In this document: in pieces, positions 1-8,136 of the stretch
Layout: each line of letters begins with the position of its first letter
Numbering within the stretch: the first letter of the stretch is position 1
DNA from: Candidatus Acutalibacter stercorigallinarum
GTDB taxonomy: Bacteria; Bacillota; Clostridia; Oscillospirales; Acutalibacteraceae
Assembly: GCA_019112625.1 (NCBI GenBank)
Contig: DXIW01000021.1
Location: forward strand, 24,345-88,344
Length of the DNA: 64,000 bases
Direction of reading: 5' to 3'
Position numbers and translations under genes: made by a program
The notes under the pieces: model-generated
Database searches by the model: none
Told to the model about the DNA's origin: nothing
What the model saw: only the letters and a program-made list of their open reading frames with translations

Positions 1-2
1 GC

Positions 3-1643
3 CGGGAGGACACCCCGCCGGCCGCCGGCAGCTTTTTGGAGCTGCTGTCCGGGGAGGTTTTGGCCGGCTACCTGGACGGGGTGGAGCCCGACGGGGACTG
101 GGCGGACCTGCCCGAGCCCCAGCTGCCCCACAAGTACCGCCTGTGTTCCGCAGAGCTGCGGGCCGTCTCGCCGGACCGGCGGCCGGTGTACCTGGCCCAT
201 ACCCTGGGCGGGTCCAGTATCCGGGCCCTGGCGGAGGTCATCGGCTCCTCCTATGAGGAGACAGAGGACCTCATCAAGCGGGCGGAGCGGGAGGTCATCG
301 AGTCCCACGGCTCGATGGACAAGACCCAGCGGGCCGCCCTGGTGCGGCTCTTCACCGAATTCAAGAGCCCCCAGAGCGAGGCCTTCCAGCAGATGGAGGT
401 GCCCCAGCGGCTGGAGGACGCCCTGCGCCACCAGCTGCAGCTGCGGCCGGGGGCCGTGCAGAGGCCTGCCCAGAAGCCGGCCCGGCAGCCTGCTGCCCCC
501 AAAGCCGCCCCCAAACCGGGGAAGGAGAGCAAGTCCGGAGCGAAAAAGCCCGCCTCCGCCCCGGCGAAGCCAACAGTCCACAAGCCCGCCCGGCAGCCCT
601 TCCCGGTGGGGAAGGTGGCGGCCATCTGCGTGGTGGCTGTGGCGGTGGCCCTGCTGGCTGTGGTGCTGTACCAGCGGCTGGGGGTGTCCGCCCAGGCCGC
701 CAGCGTCACCACCTACGAGGTCGCCGCGGTCTCCTACGGGGATGTGGACACCACCATCAGCGGCAGCGGCACCTTGAGTCCTGTCTCCCAGGACACCCTG
801 ACAGCGGCGGCGCCGGTGACCCTGACGGCGGTAAACTACGCCGCCGGGGACGCGGTGGAGTCCGGCACAGTCCTGGCCACCGGGGAGGATGAGCTGGGGG
901 AGACGGTGGACTACACCGCCCCCTACGACTGTGTGCTGCTGGAAGTGCCCGCAGCCGCCGGTGACACCCTGGCCGCCGGGGAGGAGGTGGCCATGGTCAT
1001 GGGCAAGGACGGCTTCACCATGGGCATCGCCGTGGATGAGCAGGATATCGCCCTCATCGAAGTGGGCCAGGAGGCCTCCTTTACCATCGACGCCATCGAG
1101 GACGGGGAGGAGATCACCGGCTCCATCTCCCAGGTGTCGTATAACGGCAGCTCCAACGGCAGCGCCACCGCCTACCAGATCACCGCGAAAATCGCCTACG
1201 TGGAAGGGGTGTACCCGGGTATGAGCGCCTCCGCCCAGATTGTGGTGGAGGAGAGCGGCGAGGGCCTGCTGGTGCCCATGGAGGCGGTGCAGACCTCCGG
1301 CGATGAGAATTATGTCTACCTGGCCCCCGGCGACGGGGAGGAGGGCGCCGAGTACGAGGAAGAGGACATCGACCTGTCCGCCCTCACCCAGGTGACGGTG
1401 GAGGCCGGGGACTCCGACGGCAGCTACATGCTGGTGGAGTGTGACGATCTCAGCGAGGGCGACCTGATCCTGGTGCCCCACCTCACCTCCACGGCCGCCG
1501 GCTCCGGCAGCGGGGACAGCGGCGGCATGGGCGGCTTCGGCGGGTCCTTCCCCGGCGGCATGGACTTCGGCGACTTCGACTTCAGTAATTTCGATCCCAG
1601 CACCATGCCCCAGGGCGGCAGCTTCCCGGGGATGAGCAGCTGA
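3..1643 (+). CDS. MacA/HlyD-type efflux adaptor with cytoplasmic HTH-like region (5' end outside window)
   Basis: Periplasmic-adaptor-type subunit of a MacAB-like exporter. The frame is open to the left edge with no ATG, so the true start probably lies upstream; the TTG at 36 has no suitably spaced ribosome site. Seen in order: an N-terminal region with a stretch like sigma-factor region 4 (LGGSSIRALAEVIGSSYEE), a Pro/Ala/Lys-rich linker, one membrane segment (VAAICVVAVAVALLAVV), then lipoyl/barrel-sandwich and beta-barrel regions typical of adaptors, ending in a Gly/Phe/Asp-rich tail. The ATPase gene follows 13 bases later and the FtsX permease after that, which supports the export role. The cytoplasmic DNA-binding-like extension is unusual for this family; its function is inference. 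Confidence 0.8.
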   Translation, partial: REDTPPAAGSFLELLSGEVLAGYLDGVEPDGDWADLPEPQLPHKYRLCSAELRAVSPDRRPVYLAHTLGGSSIRALAEVIGSSYEETEDLIKRAEREVIESHGSMDKTQRAALVRLFTEFKSPQSEAFQQMEVPQRLEDALRHQLQLRPGAVQRPAQKPARQPAAPKAAPKPGKESKSGAKKPASAPAKPTVHKPARQPFPVGKVAAICVVAVAVALLAVVLYQRLGVSAQAASVTTYEVAAVSYGDVDTTISGSGTLSPVSQDTLTAAAPVTLTAVNYAAGDAVESGTVLATGEDELGETVDYTAPYDCVLLEVPAAAGDTLAAGEEVAMVMGKDGFTMGIAVDEQDIALIEVGQEASFTIDAIEDGEEITGSISQVSYNGSSNGSATAYQITAKIAYVEGVYPGMSASAQIVVEESGEGLLVPMEAVQTSGDENYVYLAPGDGEEGAEYEEEDIDLSALTQVTVEAGDSDGSYMLVECDDLSEGDLILVPHLTSTAAGSGSGDSGGMGGFGGSFPGGMDFGDFDFSNFDPSTMPQGGSFPGMSS

Positions 1644-1656
1644 GGAGGCGCGGCAC

Positions 1657-2334
1657 ATGATACGGTTAAAGCACATCTATAAATCCTATCCCCTGGGGGA
1701 TACCGCAGTGGACGTGCTCCAGGACGTGAGCCTCCACATCCGGCCCCGGGAGTTTGTGTCCATTCTGGGCCCCTCGGGCAGCGGGAAGTCCACTTTGATG
1801 AACATCATCGGCTGCCTGGACGTGCCCGACAGCGGCGACTACCTGCTGGACGGGGAGTACGTGGACGACTGCACCGAGGACCAGCTCAGCGAGATCCGGG
1901 GCAAGAAGATCGGCTTTATCTTCCAGCAGTTCAACCTGCTGCCGGAGCTCACCGCCTTCGAAAATGTGGAGATGCCCCTGCTCTACCACCACCTCACCGC
2001 CGCCCAGCGCCGGGAGCGGGTGGAGGCCACCCTGGCCCAGGTGGGCCTCTCTGACCGCATGGACCACCGGCCCAGCCAGCTCTCCGGCGGCCAGCAGCAA
2101 CGGGTGGCCATCGCCAGGGTGCTGGCCATGGAGCCCTCCATCATCCTGGCGGATGAGCCCACCGGCAACCTGGACTCCGCCTCCGGCAAGGAGATCATGG
2201 ACATCATCCAGGGCCTGTGGCAGGCGGGGAACACCATCGTGCTCATCACCCACGACACCCAGGTGGCGGACCAGGCCCAGCGGAAGATCTACGTCCGGGA
2301 CGGCAAGGTCTCGGGAAAGGAGCCTGCCCTATGA
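1657..2334 (+). CDS. ABC transporter ATPase, MacB/LolD type
   Basis: ATP-binding subunit of the efflux complex made with the flanking adaptor and FtsX permease. It is 225 residues, normal for the MacB/LolD/FtsE class. Walker A is GPSGSGKST (about residues 39-47), the signature is LSGGQQQR, Walker B is [12 protein letters not shown], and the switch His lies in LITHD. It begins 13 bases after the adaptor stop behind GAGGAGG. Its TGA overlaps the ATG of the permease (ATGA), which suggests translational coupling. The substrate cannot be read from sequence; antimicrobial peptide or lipid efflux is usual for such units. Confidence 0.93.
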   Translation: MIRLKHIYKSYPLGDTAVDVLQDVSLHIRPREFVSILGPSGSGKSTLMNIIGCLDVPDSGDYLLDGEYVDDCTEDQLSEIRGKKIGFIFQQFNLLPELTAFENVEMPLLYHHLTAAQRRERVEATLAQVGLSDRMDHRPSQLSGGQQQRVAIARVLAMEPSIILADEPTGNLDSASGKEIMDIIQGLWQAGNTIVLITHDTQVADQAQRKIYVRDGKVSGKEPAL

Positions 2335-3491
2335 CCAGAAAGATCGTAAAGCTGGCCCTGCAAGCCATCGTCAACCACAAAATGCGCTCCTTCCTCACCA
2401 TGCTGGGCATTATCATCGGTGTGATGGCGGTGGTCATCCTGGTGTCCATCACCCAGAGCGCCGCCACCGGCATCACCAGCAGCATCTCCGACATGGGCTC
2501 CCAGCTTATCACCGCCTCGGTCACCAGCGACGAGGTGTCCCTCTCCCGGGAGTCGGTGGAGTCCCTGGCGGGCACCGGCGCCATCCAGGCCGTAGCGCCC
2601 ACCATCACCTCCAGCGAGACCGCCCGGCACAAGGGGGAGTCCGGCTCCTATACGGTGGCCGGCGTCACCCCGGCGTACTTCGACGTGCAGGGGGTAGCGG
2701 TGCAGAGCGGCCGGGCCATCGCGGAATCGGACCTGGACTCCTCCACCTGGGTGGCGGTGCTGGGCACCGAGGCCGCCTATGACCTGTTCGGCACCTGGGA
2801 CGCGGTGGGCGGCACCATCACCCTGGGGGAGCGGAACTATAAGGTCATCGGGGTGCTGGAGGAGCAGGGCTCCAGCCTGGCGGGTTCCGACGACAGCCGC
2901 ATCCTCATCCCCTACACCACCGCCCAGCGGGCCACCGGCCAGAAGGGCGTGGGCAGCTTCTATGTAAAGGCCTCCAGCGAAGGGACCGTCTCCCTGGCCA
3001 TGAACACGGTGGAGGCCTACCTGCTCCAGGCCACCCGGGACGAGGACGCCTACTCGGTGAGCAACCAGTCCCAGGTGCTGGACACCATGGACGAGGTGGA
3101 CAACACCATGTCCCTGCTGCTGGGGGGCATCGCCGCTATCTCCCTGCTGGTAGGGGGCATCGGCATTATGAATATCATGCTGGTGTCCGTGACAGAGCGC
3201 ACCCGGGAGATCGGCATCCGCAAGGCCGTGGGGGCCAAGCGGCGGCACATCCTGCTCCAATTCCTCTGCGAGTCCTGCATCCTGTCCCTGCTGGGGGGCG
3301 CGGTGGGGCTGGCCCTCTCCTTCGGGGCGGTGGCGTTCTACAACCTGGCGGCGGGCAGCTCCGCCTCCCTGAACTGGGCCATCGGCGGGGCGGCCATCCT
3401 GTTCTGCGGGGTCATCGGCATCCTGTTCGGCAGCTACCCGGCGGCGAAAGCCTCCCGGCTCCAGCCCATCGAGGCCCTGCACACCCTGTGA
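2331..3491 (+). CDS. FtsX/MacB-type ABC permease
   Basis: Membrane subunit of the MacAB-like exporter, 386 residues. The track starts at 2217 inside the ATPase; the ATG at 2331 overlapping the ATPase stop is the likely start ([13 protein letters not shown]). It has the family layout: one N-terminal membrane segment after an amphipathic stretch, a large extracytoplasmic MacB-PCD-like domain, then three C-terminal segments with the FtsX region (ERTREIGIRKAVGAKRRHI). It ends at a strong hairpin shared with the convergent kinase gene. The product probably couples ATP hydrolysis to extrusion across the single membrane; substrate unknown. Confidence 0.92.
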   Translation: MTRKIVKLALQAIVNHKMRSFLTMLGIIIGVMAVVILVSITQSAATGITSSISDMGSQLITASVTSDEVSLSRESVESLAGTGAIQAVAPTITSSETARHKGESGSYTVAGVTPAYFDVQGVAVQSGRAIAESDLDSSTWVAVLGTEAAYDLFGTWDAVGGTITLGERNYKVIGVLEEQGSSLAGSDDSRILIPYTTAQRATGQKGVGSFYVKASSEGTVSLAMNTVEAYLLQATRDEDAYSVSNQSQVLDTMDEVDNTMSLLLGGIAAISLLVGGIGIMNIMLVSVTERTREIGIRKAVGAKRRHILLQFLCESCILSLLGGAVGLALSFGAVAFYNLAAGSSASLNWAIGGAAILFCGVIGILFGSYPAAKASRLQPIEALHTL

Positions 3492-3505
3492 CATACAGAA
3501 AAACA

Positions 3506-3537
3506 GAGAAGCCCTGGGACGCTCCCCAGGGCTTCTC
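3506..3537. terminator. Bidirectional intrinsic terminator
   Basis: A perfect 13-base-pair stem (GAGAAGCCCTGGG and its complement) with a 6-base loop sits between the convergent permease and kinase genes. A-rich sequence precedes it, giving T-rich ends on the minus strand. Confidence 0.85.
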
Positions 3538-3542
3538 GCTGT

Positions 3543-4754
3543 TTATAATTTTACCCGGAAGCAGATCTTGTCCCCCTCCAGGCCCAGGGCGGTGATGTCC
3601 CCGCCCTGGCGCTGGGCGATGCCCTTGGCGATGGACAGCCCCACCCCAAAGCCGCTGCCGTAGGTGCGGGCCGAGTCCCCCCGGTAGAACCGGTCGAACA
3701 GCCGGGGGAGGGGCAGCTCGTTTACGTGCTGGCAGCTGTTGTCTACAGTGAGCACCGGCCGCCGCCTCCCCGAAAGACCCACCCAGATGGTGCCGCCTGG
3801 GTCACAGTACTTCACCGCGTTGTCCAGCAAGATGGACACCAGCCGCCGCAGGGCAGCCTCGTCCCCCTTCCACCACAGGGAGGAGGGGCCCTCCATGACC
3901 AGCTGTTTCCCCTGGCGTTCCGTCACCGGGGAAAAGGCGGAGGCCGTGTCCCACACCGCCTGGGCCAGGTCGAAGGCTTCCGCCTGCAGGGGGGCTTCCT
4001 CGTCCAGGCGGGCCAGGTCCACCAGCTGGCACACCAGGTCCGTCAGGGTGGCGGTCTCCTCCTTCATGTCGGAGAGCCAGGGGTTTGGGCCCACGTCCCC
4101 CTCCAGGATGTCCAGGTTTGTCTGGAGGAGGGTGAGGGGCGTTTTCAGCTCGTGGCTGGCGTCGGTGACGAACTGCCGCTGGCGCTGGTGGCTCTCCGCC
4201 ACCGGGCGCACCGCCCCTTTGGAGAACACCACCACCAGCAGCAGGGCCGCCAGGCTGCCCGCCCCGAACACCAGGCACGCCGCCATGAGGAAGGCCCGGT
4301 CGGCGTCCAGCATCAGCGCCCCGCTGACGCACACCACGGCAGTCCCCTTTTCAGACTCCCACACCTTAAAGCGGTACTCCCCCACCCAGCCCCGCTCCCT
4401 GTTCTCGTCCAGGGCCTGCCGGGCCAGGTCCTCCGCCTCCTCCTGGCTCACGCTGGCGATGGAGTTTACATTGGCGGCGGCCTCCCCGGTGTCCGGGAAG
4501 GTGACGGTGAAGAACCGGGTGGTGAAGGGGGCCTCCGGGTCCCGCTCGGCAGGGCGGGGGTCCTCCTGGGGGCCGGGGGGCTGGAAGTCCGGGAATCGCC
4601 CGTCGTTTTCCGAGACGATGTCCGCCAGGTCATCCAGGGAGGCGGCGGTCTGCAAATAGGTGATGAGGAAGATCCCGGAAAACAGGGCGGCGAACACCCC
4701 CAGGAAGGACAGGGTGCAGATCCAGATGAATTTCCGGCGCAGGCGGAAGATCAT
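3543..4754 (-). CDS. Sensor histidine kinase (HisKA/HATPase)
   Basis: Membrane sensor kinase that would phosphorylate the regulator encoded just upstream. The track ORF is N-terminally over-extended; the ATG at 4754 overlaps the regulator stop (ATGA) and gives 403 residues. Membrane segments lie at about 9-34 and 154-177 and flank a roughly 120-residue extracytoplasmic sensor. The H box is TDASHELKTPLT (His about 201), the N box is LLDNAVKYC, and the G box is GFGVGLSIAKGIA. Its position convergent with the MacAB-like genes and divergent from a lipoprotein suggests sensing of envelope stress or an exported compound; the signal is inference. Confidence 0.92.
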   Translation of the reverse strand: MIFRLRRKFIWICTLSFLGVFAALFSGIFLITYLQTAASLDDLADIVSENDGRFPDFQPPGPQEDPRPAERDPEAPFTTRFFTVTFPDTGEAAANVNSIASVSQEEAEDLARQALDENRERGWVGEYRFKVWESEKGTAVVCVSGALMLDADRAFLMAACLVFGAGSLAALLLVVVFSKGAVRPVAESHQRQRQFVTDASHELKTPLTLLQTNLDILEGDVGPNPWLSDMKEETATLTDLVCQLVDLARLDEEAPLQAEAFDLAQAVWDTASAFSPVTERQGKQLVMEGPSSLWWKGDEAALRRLVSILLDNAVKYCDPGGTIWVGLSGRRRPVLTVDNSCQHVNELPLPRLFDRFYRGDSARTYGSGFGVGLSIAKGIAQRQGGDITALGLEGDKICFRVKL

Positions 4755-5425
4755 GGCCCCACCTCCAGCACGTAGCCCGCCCCCCGCAGAAAGCGGATGT
4801 TGGCGGCGGCCCCCAGCTTTTCCAGTTTTTTCCGGAGGTTGGAGATGTGCACCCACACCACGCTCACCTCCACCGGGCTGTCCCAGCCCCACACGTGGGA
4901 CAGCAGCTGGTCGGCGGAGACCACGCACCCCGGCCGCTCCAGGAGCATCTCCATCACCTGGAACTCCCTGCCGCTGAGGGGCTGGGTTTTGCCCTGCCAG
5001 CACAATTCGTAGGTGGAGCGGTTCAGGGCCAGCGCCCCGGCCTGGAGCAGGTCCGGGGTAAAGGCGGCCTTCCGCCGGAGCATGGCCCGCACCCGGGCCA
5101 GCAACTCCGGCACGGCGAAGGGCTTCGCCAGGTAGTCGTCGGCCCCGGCGTCCAATCCCTCCACCCGGTCGGCCACCTCTGCCTTGGCGGTGAGAAACAG
5201 CGCCGGGGTGTCCACCCCTTTCTGTCGCAGCCGTTTTAAGACCGTCACCCCGTCCAGGCCAGGCATCATAATGTCCAGCACCAGGCCGTCGTACTCCGCG
5301 GTCTCGGCGTAGGTCAGGGCGTCCTCCCCGTTGTCTACCCCGTCCACCAGGTACCGCTCCCGCTCCAAAATATGGGTGAGGGAGCGCAGAAGCCGCGTGT
5401 CGTCCTCCGCCACCAACAGCCGCAT
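4751..5425 (-). CDS. OmpR/PhoB-family response regulator
   Basis: DNA-binding regulator, 224 residues from the ATG at 5425; the ATG at 5431 sits only one base from the AAGGAG site, while 5425 is seven bases away. Receiver domain: acidic pocket EDD, phospho-acceptor Asp in LVLDIMMP, Lys in FLTAKAE. The C-terminal winged helix has LLSHVWGWDSPVEVSVVWVHISNLRKKL. It is transcribed with the kinase (4-base overlap). Its promoter carries two CTTTAG repeats 11 bases apart, a spacing typical of OmpR-family binding, and the same layout is found at two other promoters in the window. Confidence 0.94.
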   Translation of the reverse strand: MRLLVAEDDTRLLRSLTHILERERYLVDGVDNGEDALTYAETAEYDGLVLDIMMPGLDGVTVLKRLRQKGVDTPALFLTAKAEVADRVEGLDAGADDYLAKPFAVPELLARVRAMLRRKAAFTPDLLQAGALALNRSTYELCWQGKTQPLSGREFQVMEMLLERPGCVVSADQLLSHVWGWDSPVEVSVVWVHISNLRKKLEKLGAAANIRFLRGAGYVLEVGP

Positions 5426-5457
5426 AGCCATTCTCCTTCCATGGTATTCTCCCTTTT

Positions 5458-5490
5458 ACTATACCGCCCCAATCTAAAGACAGTCTAAAG
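5458..5490 (-). promoter_or_regulatory. Promoter of the two-component operon with direct repeats (P1)
   Basis: Minus strand reads CTTTAG-ACTGT-CTTTAG, then ten bases, then a -10 TATAGT. The repeats occupy the -35 position, as for promoters activated by OmpR-family regulators. The regulator start lies about 30 bases downstream. Same geometry as P2 (5562-5594) and P3 (28543-28575). Confidence 0.7.
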
Positions 5491-5561
5491 GAAATGCGAA
5501 TTTTAGGTGACGGCTTCCGAAGAAAATGTTCCCGAAACCTTCACCGTCCTTTCACGGGGAA

Positions 5562-5594
5562 ATTAAGGCGGGCTTTAGCCGCGGCGGCTATACT
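5562..5594 (+). promoter_or_regulatory. Promoter of the lipoprotein gene with direct repeats (P2)
   Basis: Plus strand reads ATTAAG-GCGGG-CTTTAG, then ten bases, then a -10 TATACT. There is no good -35 other than the repeats. It matches the spacing of P1 exactly and probably binds the same regulator. Confidence 0.65.
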
Positions 5595-5654
5595 GTGGCC
5601 AGCAGCCGGGAAACCGGCGACACCATTCCAAATTGAAGAAAGAAGGACGAGTGT

Positions 5655-6290
5655 ATGTTCAAACGGAAAATACAGGCAGCGGCGGCGGTCCTGGCCCTGG
5701 TGATGCTCACGGCGGCATTTACCGCCTGCTCCGAGTCCACCTCCAGCTCCAGCGAGAGCTCCGCGTCGTCGGAGAGCTCCACCTCCTCCGCCAGCAGCGA
5801 GGAGGAGAGCTCCTTGGACACGGAGAGCTCGGAGGTGAGCTCTGAAGAGAGCTCTGAGGAGAGCGACGTGTCCAGCGAGGACGAGGAGATCGTAGAGGCG
5901 GTGGTGGGTGAGATCACCGGTATCGCCGACGATTCCCTGGAGCTCTACATCTACGACGTGTACCCGGAGACCACCGATTATACCGACCTCACCGGGGAGA
6001 CCCTGACCGCCACGGGGGAGACCCAGACCGTGACCCTGGACACCGGCGCCGCCTATGAGGCCGTCACCGACGGCGCGGCGGAAGCCATCACCCAGGCGGA
6101 CCTGGCGGAGGGCGACATGGTGGCCGTCATCGCCAAGGAGGACGGCAGCCAGACCGTGATGGTGCTGGAGTACGACGCCAGCGCCGATGACACCTCCAGC
6201 GACGCCGGCGACACTACCGACACAGCAGACGACAGTTCCAGCGATGCCGACACCGAGTCCGAAGCGGTGGAGGAAGCCGCTGGGGAATGA
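5655..6290 (+). CDS. Ser/Glu-rich lipoprotein, DUF5666-like
   Basis: Predicted surface lipoprotein of 211 residues. A lipobox FTAC lies near residue 25 after a hydrophobic signal. Next comes a low-complexity Ser/Glu stretch of about 60 residues, a compact beta-rich domain (VVGEITGIADDSLELYIYD onwards) resembling DUF5666/OB-like domains, and another acidic Ser/Asp tail. The ATG follows a GAAGAAAGAAGGA site. It is monocistronic between P2 and a strong terminator. Its regulatory link to the divergent two-component system suggests that it takes part in the same envelope response; biochemical function unknown. Confidence 0.8.
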   Translation: MFKRKIQAAAAVLALVMLTAAFTACSESTSSSSESSASSESSTSSASSEEESSLDTESSEVSSEESSEESDVSSEDEEIVEAVVGEITGIADDSLELYIYDVYPETTDYTDLTGETLTATGETQTVTLDTGAAYEAVTDGAAEAITQADLAEGDMVAVIAKEDGSQTVMVLEYDASADDTSSDAGDTTDTADDSSSDADTESEAVEEAAGE

Positions 6291-6313
6291 CCCTCCTGTA
6301 GCATATAGCGTGA

Positions 6314-6348
6314 CGCAAAAGGCCGGGGCTTTGCCCCGGTCTTTTGCG
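6314..6348 (+). terminator. Intrinsic terminator
   Basis: Stem CGCAAAAGGCCGGGGC with a TTT loop and its near complement, followed by TTTTG. It belongs to the GGCCGGG-core terminators that recur in the window. Confidence 0.85.
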
Positions 6349-6509
6349 GTTTTGGGAACAGTCCGTCCCACTTTCCTTCGGAACGGCGAAGGATGCGGGA
6401 GAGCCCGGCGGGGGAAAGGCCCTGGCGCTGGGAAAGGACGCCCGGGGGACGCCCCGGGCATCACCTGTTTTTGGGTGGGAAACGGGGGATAGCGGAGCGG
6501 GGCAATCTG

Positions 6510-6518
6510 TGGTATGAT
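6510..6518 (+). promoter_or_regulatory. Possible extended -10 promoter
   Basis: TGGTATGAT has the TGn extension before a TATGAT -10, about 70 bases before the hydrolase start. No convincing -35 is present. Confidence 0.4.
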
Positions 6519-6588
6519 AAAGGGGAAATACCGGCCTGGGACGGCTGGCTTCGCGCGGCGCCGGGCTGGCAAAAAAGGAGGAGAAGCT

Positions 6589-8016
6589 ATGAAAAAACGG
6601 ATCGTTTCACTGCTGATGTGCCTGTGCCTGGCCGTGGGCTTGCTGCCCGCCGGGGCCCTGGCCGCCCCGGTGTCCTACGTGGCATTGGGGGACAGCATCA
6701 CCACCGGCTACGGCCTGGACGAGGGGGAGAAGGCGTTCCCCCAGCTGCTGGCTGAGGCCAACGGGCTGGACCTCACCGACCTGGCGGAGGACGGCCTGAC
6801 CGGCGCGGAGCTGAGCGCCGCCCTGCAAACGGACAAGGAGCTGCAGCAGGCTGTGGCCGGGGCGGACATCATCACCGTGACCATTGGCGGCAACGACTTG
6901 ATGAACGCCCTGTACCAGGGCCTGGCCGAGGCCTACAACCAGTTTGCCTCGACGGCCCTGACCCCCCAGCAGGTCCAGCAGATGCTGGCCACCGGCCAGA
7001 TGACCCCCAGCCAGATGGCCAACCTCCTCACCAGCGTGGAGCGGGTGCTGGCCAGCCAGGAGTTCTCCGCCGCGGTGGCGGACATGGGCAAGGCCTTGGT
7101 CGGCATCGTGGGGGCCCTGCGGCAGCTGAACCCGGAGGGGAAGCTGGCGGTGGCCAGCCAGTACAACCCCTATGGCCATTTGGAGAACACCCTGACCCAG
7201 CCCATGGTGGACGCCTTTGAGGTGGCCCTGATGGTGGTCAACGCCCAGCTGAAAGAGGCCTTCGCCCTGCTGGGAGAATCCGGCTACGTAGACGTGTACA
7301 CCCCCTTCGCCCAGGCGGAGGAGGACCCCTGCAACGCCAAGTTCAACAGCATGACCGACTTTGCCCTGGACTTCCACCCCAACGCCTACGGCCACCAGCT
7401 CATCGCCCAGGCCATGGCCGGGGCCCTGGGCCTGAAGTCGCCGGGGGAGGAGGAGGAAGAGAAGCCCGGCTTCCCCGATGTGCCGGAGGCGGAGTGGTAC
7501 GCGGGGGCTGTGGCCTATGTGTCGGAGAAGGGCATGATGAACGGCATGCCGGACGGGCGCTTCGCCCCCGGGGAGTTCCTGACCCGCGCCGAGGTGGCCC
7601 AGATCCTCTACAACCTGGAGGGGAAGCCCGCCGTTACCGGTGCGGCCACCTTTACCGACCTGCCGGACCAGTGGTACCAGGACCCCGTCGCCTGGGCCCA
7701 GGAGACCGGCGTGGTGGACGGCTATGAGGGGAATGTCTTCCGGCCCAATCGGGACGTGACCCGGGAGGAATTTGCCCAGATGATGTACAACTACGCCGCG
7801 TACAAGAAGTACGACCTGACCGCTGTGAGCGACCTGAGCCAGTTCCCCGACGGGGACAAGGTGGGCGAGTGGGCCCTGCCCGCCATGGCCTGGGCCAACG
7901 GCAACGGGCTCATCAACGGCCACGACGACGGCACCCTGGCCCCTGGCGGGGATACCACCCGGGCCGAAGCGGCCGGCATTTTGATGCGGTTTGACCAGAA
8001 CCTGGTGCAGAAGTAA
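6589..8016 (+). CDS. Secreted SGNH/GDSL hydrolase with SLH anchoring repeats
   Basis: Exported esterase/lipase-like enzyme attached to the cell wall, 475 residues. The ATG at 6589 follows AAGGAGGAGAAGCT; the track start at 6514 is false. A Sec signal peptide ends at GALAAP. SGNH blocks: GDSITTGYG (nucleophile Ser, block I), GGND (block III), and DFHPNAYGHQ (Asp/His, block V). After an acidic linker come three S-layer-homology repeats (FPDVPEAEWYAGAV, FTDLPDQWYQDPV, FPDGDKVGEWALPA). SLH repeats normally bind pyruvylated wall polymers. Substrate not readable; an acyl ester on a glycan or lipid is likely. Confidence 0.92.
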   Translation: MKKRIVSLLMCLCLAVGLLPAGALAAPVSYVALGDSITTGYGLDEGEKAFPQLLAEANGLDLTDLAEDGLTGAELSAALQTDKELQQAVAGADIITVTIGGNDLMNALYQGLAEAYNQFASTALTPQQVQQMLATGQMTPSQMANLLTSVERVLASQEFSAAVADMGKALVGIVGALRQLNPEGKLAVASQYNPYGHLENTLTQPMVDAFEVALMVVNAQLKEAFALLGESGYVDVYTPFAQAEEDPCNAKFNSMTDFALDFHPNAYGHQLIAQAMAGALGLKSPGEEEEEKPGFPDVPEAEWYAGAVAYVSEKGMMNGMPDGRFAPGEFLTRAEVAQILYNLEGKPAVTGAATFTDLPDQWYQDPVAWAQETGVVDGYEGNVFRPNRDVTREEFAQMMYNYAAYKKYDLTAVSDLSQFPDGDKVGEWALPAMAWANGNGLINGHDDGTLAPGGDTTRAEAAGILMRFDQNLVQK

Positions 8017-8030
8017 ATCTTTCCGCGAAG

Positions 8031-8056
8031 GCCGGGAGGGAAACCTCCCGGCTTTT
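8031..8056 (+). terminator. Intrinsic terminator
   Basis: GCCGGGAGG / CCTCCCGGC stem with a GAAA loop followed by TTTTG, directly after the SGNH-SLH gene. Confidence 0.85.
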
Positions 8057-8080
8057 GCTGCCTTCGGGGGGATTATTGCC

Positions 8081-8113
8081 ACAAAAAGGCCCGGATACCG
8101 CGGTATCCGGGCC
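8081..8113 (-). terminator. Intrinsic terminator of the GH3 gene
   Basis: A 26-base perfect palindrome (GGCCCGGATACCG and complement). On the minus strand it is followed by TTTTTG, downstream of the GH3 stop. Confidence 0.85.
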
Positions 8114-8136
8114 TCTTCTGGAGGGAGGGGTGATTT

